Positions 9,101-14,403 of a DNA stretch of 17,273 nt are shown in pieces (position 1 is the first letter of the stretch; each line of letters begins with the position of its first letter). The notes beneath the pieces are model-generated. The model searched no databases. It saw nothing but the letters and a program-made list of their open reading frames with translations, and had not been told where the DNA came from. This stretch comes from an uncultured Prevotella sp. (GTDB lineage: Bacteria; Bacteroidota; Bacteroidia; Bacteroidales; Bacteroidaceae), in the NCBI GenBank assembly GCA_900554835.1, contig USJD01000066.1, positions 1 to 17,273 of the forward strand. Direction: 5' to 3'. The translations under genes were made by a program, and so were the position numbers.

Positions 9101-9379
9101 AACCCAATGGAGTCGGCAGAATCAAAATGGGAAGAAATAGCTGATGAATTCGATGACGAACTCCATGAGATTGTTATCAATCTTCTGAAGGAGGGTATAG
9201 AGTTTGACCATCATGCAGGAGTTGCCATCAAAAATAGAAAAGGTAAAAAAGTGTGTGAAGTAGAGCTTGTTTCCGAAAAGTATAGATTTGTATTCTTCCC
9301 AGATGACGAGGAAGCTGTCATTGCCGAAGGTTACAAAATATTCGAACCGGATACATTTGATATTAACGACATTAAATAA
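3131..9379 (+). CDS. Giant DExH helicase with MZB/DUF1998 and nuclease-like tail (YprA/DruE-like)
   Basis: This 2082-aa superfamily 2 helicase has Walker A GTGSGKT at residues 102-108, motif II DELH at 241-244, motif III SAT at 278-280, motif IV LAFTNSVQDA near 633, motif V STLEMGID up to 1052 and motif VI QRVGRAGR at 1073-1080. Cysteine pairs suggest zinc ribbons: C486/C489 with C590/C593, C954/C957 with C975/C980, C1366/C1369 with C1383/C1386, and C1493/C1496. GGTGYL (1612-1617) followed by C1640, C1642, C1650 and C1653 is the MZB/DUF1998 signature of YprA-family helicases. A coiled coil is likely near 1218-1275. After 1690, an ELE helix, EPDF (1781-1784) and YMDGYHFH (1813-1820) resemble a Vsr/DUF559-like endonuclease fold. 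Size and layout fit Druantia DruE or related ARMADA-type proteins more than separate DrmA and DrmB. It probably translocates on invading DNA. Confidence 0.85.
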   Translation: MLPLQQAYEAKDAIIEYLKATFNFKDKEVNDAFYAFIQNDKYGIAHEPYISLKTPFTSADSDGSDVMDIVPGYTLYKHQYQSFQRLTSKDNHSPQPTLLTTGTGSGKTECFLFPLLDYCYQWRQNHEHAEGVKAIILYPMNALASDQAKRLAEAIYQDERLRGKVTAGLFIGEGKNREKKYPVAMGEHNIIEDRDQILETPPDIILTNFKMLDYALMKHNYAKLWYYNFKDKEILKFLVLDELHTYDGAQGTDVANLIRRLKLKLDLQAGQLCPVGTSATIGSGKDSKVLLRKYASDVFGESFEADSVIVEDRIEVRKIGNEVNNDFIPALGDLLQTRFGLDDTYDEYIIRQQNLWHLQNASLAEGLSELRIVRDITDITYNSYISVPNLIAKLADKNEKFRALPESAYKGMESPRLAVLSSLLALIAAAKKGVKPQFPFLYLQVQLWLRELSGFLRIMSNEVKFTWRKDVNKEDMQQLALPAYFCRECGDSGWIAYKTKKSNSLDKDPGKTAIQFINNNENCWLLNLCKDDNKPIEEYQGITESWWIDPADLHVYDQQNEEKENRIHVYAMRKIDAGKHGKNPRFVQSCPSCCSDNSLAIIGTKVATMASVAISQIMSSDLDGEVEANRKILAFTNSVQDAAHQAGFFEARNYRFSFRNALQNCIRNLSEKGKLPISLENLEKQFVLYWKEKLHFEENQEGYVYRFFPPDRLGDIDLDTDFRVNDHKFKKGFIEQLDLRLGWEIASEFGFNARIGRTLEKSGASATYFDEDHLRNVYKQMKPWLDENRLERITRQHFVQFANGVLHRIRMRGAVDHPFLSRFREVKSTTYEMNNNKPSKYYLHRYFGSRARYPKLVATTHLDNRSILDTTYVNPRVLNWYKYYFQKCFTADLSDNGFMMAEIPDGLYNDFYQKLFEVFCEEGICNKSVRESEQNYCISPSALLISDKVKHIHCYHCTSVMCVANEDEVSENTPCLEYKCQGKYTEVKRDEIHKYYYNVYNRQLSPRIYSHEHTGILDRQKRESIEYQFKSNEGKNSVNTLVATSTLEMGIDIGDLNVALNTSVPPMPSNFIQRVGRAGRKSGAALIIDFARNEYHDLFYYAEPKEMMQGKINTPGCYLSAVDILRRHFFAYCLDTWTGLDNQNNQIPPKVYNLPLSTFKTNSASFFNRIIAFIETNGSNLETNFRSQYTEEQEDALANLSKILGTGEFVTGIRKEFDKLYDKYMSMSNRINDLRKRINDSNLAKTDEERKELEIQVAVLSKTRRTLMNQQLLEFMTNMGLLPNYAFPESGVTLDATIIHHPPLDDKSAKYKIEELSVQRSASSALRELAPGNHFYAQKYRMNVSGLSTLNWNTGDKEALMKMRFCSKCDYIELDKQEHSHECPVCGDQAFGTPNNVHYFVRMDEVRSSDRKEEAVLDDKSDDRDSNSYVTSKHFILDGSVKASGLRTIPFGIEYCKSVDVIDINLGDSEQKDVRDLDINEHEHIPTKGFVTCKYCGKSTSKSNELNVVDSKDLHYPFCKNKDKRYMDKPDEYFEEVYLYHKFHTEAIKVLLPVQEVDTEETTDMFAAGIGLGLRDYFAGNPDHIQIEKYKSYNEETHKFDRYVILYDTIPGGTGYLAQISKPEEFEKILQNAWERIHTCDCQNHGKDGCYHCIYTYSNNRIQDKLSRKRADELFRKILDYCRNENNGSSNWEDVKALGNLSSDGGLEESELEKRFVYALQRFVQEDNQLGGTHAWKFQQNETSYHQQYNLEYDDGAHRLSYEIIPQYILDKSKGVEFHTEPDFLIRPVLMQENDGRGWKELPFEYLRSFAIYMDGYHFHASGKHNVFAKDFMKRQSIEKSKQYMSVTLTWADMNKFEDADHPEDSVIDRHNGALLNKLGKNEWRDRRNSMERLLYVLGHLWETKKIKDTLLMYMVGLQPSMSASIKLFPKQPWAALEVNVDMANHTIVPVFEVPMDIHPDEGLPEEQWQDFWRVYNLVSLYQGIETDAQNPMESAESKWEEIADEFDDELHEIVINLLKEGIEFDHHAGVAIKNRKGKKVCEVELVSEKYRFVFFPDDEEAVIAEGYKIFEPDTFDINDIK

Positions 9380-9390
9380 AAGCAATATAT

Positions 9391-11481
9391 ATGAGACTGT
9401 TTCTTGAAGAGTCTTGTTGGGATGCCATCATGAGCCTGCCACGAGACGTACAAAATAAATTCAAAGAGTTTCGACGTAAGTTTAAGGAGAACCCAAAGTC
9501 GGCAGCTATTAACTTGGAGTCCATATCAGACTTCAAGGATGATAGTATGCGCACAGCTCGTCTCGGTTTAGATTATAGAATGATTATCGGTGTTGTTGGT
9601 GGAGAGGATTATTGTTTGCTTCATATCGATCATCATGATGAAGCCATGGCTTGGGCTCGTAATAAAAAGTTTATCTGGAACGACAAAGTATCTTCTTTTC
9701 AGGTGATTTCTGTTGAGCATTCCGAAGAACAGGAAAAGCAAGAGCATGTTAGCCAGTCTGACACGTATGCTTTTAGCAAATATTCGGATGAGCAGCTTTT
9801 ACGTATCGGTGTACCAGCGGAAAACTTGTCTTTGGTCCGCAAGTTCAAGGACTTGGATGATTTGGATAAATATGAAGACGAACTTCCACAGGATGCGTGG
9901 GAGAATTTGTATTATCTTTTGGATTCAGAAGATATAGATCGTATTATATATGATGTGGAAGAAGGTAAGCGTAAGGAAGCGGAGCATGAGCAGCAGTTGC
10001 AAAGTGAAAATAACCGACGCCGTTTCATCGACATTACAGACGATGAAGAACTTGACAAAATTCTTAAAGAGGACTTGAAGCAATGGATGATTTTCCTACA
10101 TCCGTCACAGCGTCGAATCGTGGAAGGTAACTACAAAGGCTCCTTGAAAGTTAGCGGAGGTGGCGGTACAGGAAAAACTGTTTCAGCCATACATCGACTT
10201 AAGCGCCTTTGTACAACAGCATACGAAGGAAATGGAAAAGTCTTATATACCGCTTATAATCGTGCCTTGATTGAGAATCTTGGTTCTCTTATCAAACAAA
10301 TGGATGTGCCAAGACAACGTTATGAGTTGGAAACGGTAGATACTCTGGTACGAACAATAGCCAAAGCGAATAGCTTGGTGGGTGGTAAGACTATAGTCTT
10401 TGACAATGATGAGCGTATGCATCATCTATGGCAAGAAGTCGAGATGGACAATATGTCCGAGTTTTCAGCAGATTTCCTCCAAAAGGAGTATAATGAGGTG
10501 ATTCTTTATCACGATGTTGATTCTTTGGATCAATACCTCAAGACACCTCGAATAGGATTAGGCAACTCCTTGTCTCGCAAGCAGCGCAAGAATGTATGGG
10601 AAATGGTGGTAAGTTTTCGTGAGAAGGAAAACAGGCAGAACATCCTTTCTCAGCGAGAGCTATTCAATGTCACAACGCATTGGTTGAGAGAACAACCTGA
10701 ATTTATGTTCACTCATGTCATCGCTGATGAGATTCAGGACTTGGCTAATCCAGAGTTGCGTTTCCTACGTGCGCTTACTCCAGAAGGAGCTAACGACTTA
10801 TTCCTTGTTGGTGACCCATATCAGCGCATCTACTCACGCAAGATGAATTTCAAGGCTGCGGGCATCAATATACAAGGTCGCAGTCGTCGCCTTAGAGTCA
10901 ACTATAGAACCACAGAGGAAATAAAGCGTCAGGCTGTTTGCATAGTATCTGGTGTTGAGGCTGATGACTTTGATGGTGGCGAGGAAAGTTTGAAGGGATA
11001 TGTCTCTTTGCTTCATGGAGATGCTCCTGTCTATCAATTATATAAGAATAAAAATCAGGAGTTTGAAGCGATTGGCGCTTATGTACAAGCCTGTCTTGAT
11101 GCCAAGATAAGGCCTCGTGACATTTGTGTTGCTGCCTATCGCAATAGCGTGGTAGATAGTATAGCCAATTATCTGACACGAAACTTGGATATTCCTTGTT
11201 GGAAGATGGATACTGGTGACAGAGAGGGTGTGAACCTTTCTACTTTCCATAGGATGAAGGGATTGGAATTTCGTGTAGTTATCCTTGCTGATGTAAGTGC
11301 TGCGACGATTCCATATCGACCTGCTAATTTTACAGAAATGGATGAGGAACAACAACGGCAGAATGACCAAGAGCAACGCTCGCTGATGTATGTCGCTCTT
11401 ACCCGTGCTATTAATCGTGTTCTTATCACAGGATGCGGTGAACCTTCTTCTTTTCTTCTCACATTAAATAAACATAAATAA
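9391..11481 (+). CDS. UvrD/Rep-family helicase with N-terminal RelE/ParE-like domain
   Basis: This 696-aa protein has two parts. Residues 1 to about 95 look like a RelE/ParE toxin fold: MRLFLEESCWDAI, a charged helical stretch, RTARLGLDYRMII and the closing HIDHHDEAMAWA. A linker near 130-200 (LLRIGVPAENL, then ELPQDAWENL) is typical of helicases of this kind. The remainder is a superfamily 1A motor: Walker A GGGGTGKT at 256-263, motif II DEIQD at 446-450, motif III GDPYQRIY from 474, motif V STFHRMKGLEF around H620, and motif VI VALTRA at 668-673. These residues look intact, so ATP-driven 3'-5' unwinding is expected. The gene starts 11 bp after the giant helicase and its stop overlaps the next start, so it belongs to the operon. 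No antitoxin gene accompanies the RelE-like domain, suggesting a binding or regulatory role, which is inference. Confidence 0.85.
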   Translation: MRLFLEESCWDAIMSLPRDVQNKFKEFRRKFKENPKSAAINLESISDFKDDSMRTARLGLDYRMIIGVVGGEDYCLLHIDHHDEAMAWARNKKFIWNDKVSSFQVISVEHSEEQEKQEHVSQSDTYAFSKYSDEQLLRIGVPAENLSLVRKFKDLDDLDKYEDELPQDAWENLYYLLDSEDIDRIIYDVEEGKRKEAEHEQQLQSENNRRRFIDITDDEELDKILKEDLKQWMIFLHPSQRRIVEGNYKGSLKVSGGGGTGKTVSAIHRLKRLCTTAYEGNGKVLYTAYNRALIENLGSLIKQMDVPRQRYELETVDTLVRTIAKANSLVGGKTIVFDNDERMHHLWQEVEMDNMSEFSADFLQKEYNEVILYHDVDSLDQYLKTPRIGLGNSLSRKQRKNVWEMVVSFREKENRQNILSQRELFNVTTHWLREQPEFMFTHVIADEIQDLANPELRFLRALTPEGANDLFLVGDPYQRIYSRKMNFKAAGINIQGRSRRLRVNYRTTEEIKRQAVCIVSGVEADDFDGGEESLKGYVSLLHGDAPVYQLYKNKNQEFEAIGAYVQACLDAKIRPRDICVAAYRNSVVDSIANYLTRNLDIPCWKMDTGDREGVNLSTFHRMKGLEFRVVILADVSAATIPYRPANFTEMDEEQQRQNDQEQRSLMYVALTRAINRVLITGCGEPSSFLLTLNKHK

Positions 11482-11483
11482 TG
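11479..11483 (+). promoter_or_regulatory. TAATG stop-start overlap
   Basis: The TAA of the UvrD-like gene (11479-11481) shares its last A with the ATG of the SNF2 gene (11481-11483). This one-base overlap implies translational coupling and a matched yield of the two helicases. It also fixes the SNF2 start. Confidence 0.75.
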
Positions 11484-14387
11484 AACACAGCATATACAAT
11501 AGGACAACGTATCACCGTAAGAGGGGAGGACTTCTTGATTACCGACATCAATGATGGCGGTAATCATAACTTGCTGCTTGATGTAGTGGGAATTTCCCCT
11601 CTTGTCATGGACAAGACTTTTTGTTTCGACACCGCGTTGGAGGATGACATAGAACCTGTACGTCCAGAGAATTCTCATTTTATAGCAGATACCCAGAGTG
11701 GTTATCGTCTCACTAAATTATATATTGAATCTGCTTTGCGTTCCAGTACTACGCAGTCACCGCATATCACGATAGCTCAAAAGGGCGCTTTTGATGTTCA
11801 TAATTATCAGTTGGTGCCAACTGTCAAGGCATTTTCTATGCCTCGTCCTAGAATGTTGATAGCTGATGCCGTAGGTCTTGGTAAAACCGTGGAAGTGGGA
11901 ATCTTTCTTTCTGAGATGATTCGCCGAGGTCGTGGCAAACGTATTCTTGTGGTTGCCTTGAAGAGCATTCTCAAGCAGTTCCAGGAAGAACTGTGGAATC
12001 GTTTCGACATACCTTTGGTGCGTCTTGATTCTACGGGGGTGAACCGTATCAAAACCATTATACCTCTCAACAAGAATCCTTTCGACTATTATGATAAGAC
12101 TATCATATCTGTAGATACATTGAAAAATAGTCAAAGTTTTAGAAGCTATATAGAGCATACACGATGGAATATCATCGTTATAGATGAGTGTCACAAGGTA
12201 GCCAATACAGCCAGCCAGCGTGGAGCGTTGGCGCAAATTCTTTCCGAGCATTGTGATAGTTTGATTTTCACATCAGCTACGCCTCACAATGGCCGTAGGG
12301 AAAATTTTGCTTCTCTTGTTCGCATGCTGGAACCTACTGCCATTCCATTAGATGGTAATTTCACGGCAGAAAATATCAAGCCGTATTATGTTCGTCGTTT
12401 TAAGAATGACTTGAAGAATGATTCTACGATTGCGGCTCAATTCCAAGACCGCCAGTTGATATCAGACCATGTTACGCTGGTTCCTCTTGAAGAGCAGTTC
12501 TTGTGTCATCAGCACGAACAGTTCAAGTTATATAAGGAATCTTCTTCTGGCTTTGGTGAAATGTTTATGCCTTTGTTGCTTTTCAAAAGCTATATGTCGT
12601 CTCCAGCTGCGGCTCGTAAGTCAATTGAGAATCGTTTGGAAAAGGTAGATGATGAGGAGTTGCGAGAGCAACTTGACATCGTCAATAAGATTATTGCTAC
12701 CCATCAGGATACCAAATATAATAAGTTTTGCGAGATTCTTCGCTCGCTCAATTGGGCTGGACGTGAGCAGGATGATCGTATCGTGGTGTTTACCGAGCGA
12801 ATAGAGACTATCAATTATCTCAAAGCCAATTTGGAGAAAGACTTTAAAATTAAGGATAAACCTATCCGTAGCGGTGATGGGGAATATCCTCGAATAGCTG
12901 TATTCCAGGGTGGTATGCTTGATACAGAACAGGATGCCATGATAGAGAACTTTGGTAAAAAGGATTCACCGATACGTATGCTTATCTGTAGTGATGCAGG
13001 TGCGCAAGGTGTCAACCTTCACTATTATTGTAACAGAATGTTCAATTACGACATCCCTTGGAGTTTGATTACACTTGAACAACGCAATGGTCGCATTGAC
13101 CGTTACAAGCAGCCTCGTGTGCCATACATTCATTATCTGGTGCTCCGTAGTGACAATCCTAACATCAGTACCGACTTCCGCATCCTCGACCGTTTGAAGG
13201 AAAAAGAGGACGAGGTGAATCGTACCTTGGGAGATGCAGCGGAGGTGTTCCATCTTTATGATGTACACCAAGAGGAGAAAGTGATAGAAAAGGCCATCAT
13301 CAATGATGATGAGGATATTTGGGCAAAGTTGGCTACTTTGGGAATGGGTAGTGATGCAGAGGATTCCCAGACCAATGCCGAAGAGAAGATTCCTGATGAA
13401 AAGCCTAACGATATAGTAACGATAGGCAAGACTGATGATAGCGAGGTGGAGGTGAAGATTGATGAAGGAATATCCATCTACAAAAAGGATATGGATTTCT
13501 ATTCTGCTCTCTTCCAACAGTTGGAGAGCGACCATCTTATCAAGCCTGGCAATGTGACTATTGATGATGATATGGTGAATGTTACCAACACCGACGAACT
13601 CGATACGGTGCTCTTTGATGTACCTGCGGAAGCTAAGCCTCGACGTGGCATGCGCTATCATCTATCTACGAATAAGGAGGATGTGCTGAAGGCAATAGAA
13701 AAAGCCCGAGTGGTAGATAATAACCAAAGTAATGCCGATGGCATACGCTGGGCGGACACCCAGATACTTTACGACTTGCACCCAGTGGTACGTTATATGT
13801 TGACCAAGCTCTCTGCATCTGTGCCTAAAAATGACGCCCCTGTTGCAAAACTGAGTTTCCTGCCGAAGGATATGGCTTATTTTGTCATCAATGGACAAGT
13901 GAGTAACCAACTTGGCAACAGTGTGATTAGCGACTTCTTGGTGTGCCCGGTCAACAAGGATGGAAATGGCATTTTCAAGCCGATGTCCTTAGGTGAGTTT
14001 ATAACCACCAATCATCTGAAAAATACGCTTTATACTGACACGATTGCAGAGGAAGATTTGAACCGTCTTCATGACTTGCTCCCTGAGGCGATAGATAATG
14101 CCAAGACTATTATGAGTGAGCAACAAGCTACCAAGATGGCTGCCATGAACAGCGTGGTAACCAATTATAGCAAGAAATTGAACGACTGGATTTATGGTGA
14201 GCAAAAGCAGCTAAGCCTTTTCGAGGCTGATGAATTGATGCCAAGTGGTTTTGCTGGGGTTCGCATGGACAAGCGCAAGAAAAAGGTGGAATCTCTTTCG
14301 CAGGATAGAGGTCAGTATCTGAAGGATTTGCAATCGCTCCAAGGTGAACCATTCATCAAAGTGATCGCGGCTTTCTATAACTTTTAA
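11481..14387 (+). CDS. SNF2-family helicase, DrmD-like
   Basis: This 968-aa SNF2/Rad54-type ATPase has motif I AVGLGKT ending at T136 (GLGKT 132-136), motif II DECH at 235-238 and motif III SATPHNG at 265-271. Its C-terminal RecA lobe carries VVFTERIETINYL, DAGAQGVNLHYY and motif VI QRNGRIDR at 534-541. All catalytic residues look present. The GVNLHYY...NYDIPW...EQRNGRIDR block is typical of the bacterial SNF2 helicases found in class 1 DISARM (DrmD) and in some restriction-like systems. Residues beyond about 650 are acidic and less conserved, and may contact partners. Immediate linkage to an N6-adenine methylase 16 bp downstream repeats the drmD-drmMI pair of DISARM. A role as DNA translocase in a methylation-guided defence complex is inferred. 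I leave the symbol empty because the whole operon is not canonical DISARM. Confidence 0.85.
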   Translation: MNTAYTIGQRITVRGEDFLITDINDGGNHNLLLDVVGISPLVMDKTFCFDTALEDDIEPVRPENSHFIADTQSGYRLTKLYIESALRSSTTQSPHITIAQKGAFDVHNYQLVPTVKAFSMPRPRMLIADAVGLGKTVEVGIFLSEMIRRGRGKRILVVALKSILKQFQEELWNRFDIPLVRLDSTGVNRIKTIIPLNKNPFDYYDKTIISVDTLKNSQSFRSYIEHTRWNIIVIDECHKVANTASQRGALAQILSEHCDSLIFTSATPHNGRRENFASLVRMLEPTAIPLDGNFTAENIKPYYVRRFKNDLKNDSTIAAQFQDRQLISDHVTLVPLEEQFLCHQHEQFKLYKESSSGFGEMFMPLLLFKSYMSSPAAARKSIENRLEKVDDEELREQLDIVNKIIATHQDTKYNKFCEILRSLNWAGREQDDRIVVFTERIETINYLKANLEKDFKIKDKPIRSGDGEYPRIAVFQGGMLDTEQDAMIENFGKKDSPIRMLICSDAGAQGVNLHYYCNRMFNYDIPWSLITLEQRNGRIDRYKQPRVPYIHYLVLRSDNPNISTDFRILDRLKEKEDEVNRTLGDAAEVFHLYDVHQEEKVIEKAIINDDEDIWAKLATLGMGSDAEDSQTNAEEKIPDEKPNDIVTIGKTDDSEVEVKIDEGISIYKKDMDFYSALFQQLESDHLIKPGNVTIDDDMVNVTNTDELDTVLFDVPAEAKPRRGMRYHLSTNKEDVLKAIEKARVVDNNQSNADGIRWADTQILYDLHPVVRYMLTKLSASVPKNDAPVAKLSFLPKDMAYFVINGQVSNQLGNSVISDFLVCPVNKDGNGIFKPMSLGEFITTNHLKNTLYTDTIAEEDLNRLHDLLPEAIDNAKTIMSEQQATKMAAMNSVVTNYSKKLNDWIYGEQKQLSLFEADELMPSGFAGVRMDKRKKKVESLSQDRGQYLKDLQSLQGEPFIKVIAAFYNF

Positions 14388-14403
14388 ATTTTAGAACAAA
14401 GAT

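Noticed and set aside
9391..9690. Stand-alone RelE toxin of a toxin-antitoxin pair
   Set aside because: The RelE-like segment is in frame with a full UvrD helicase, and no antitoxin gene lies beside it.
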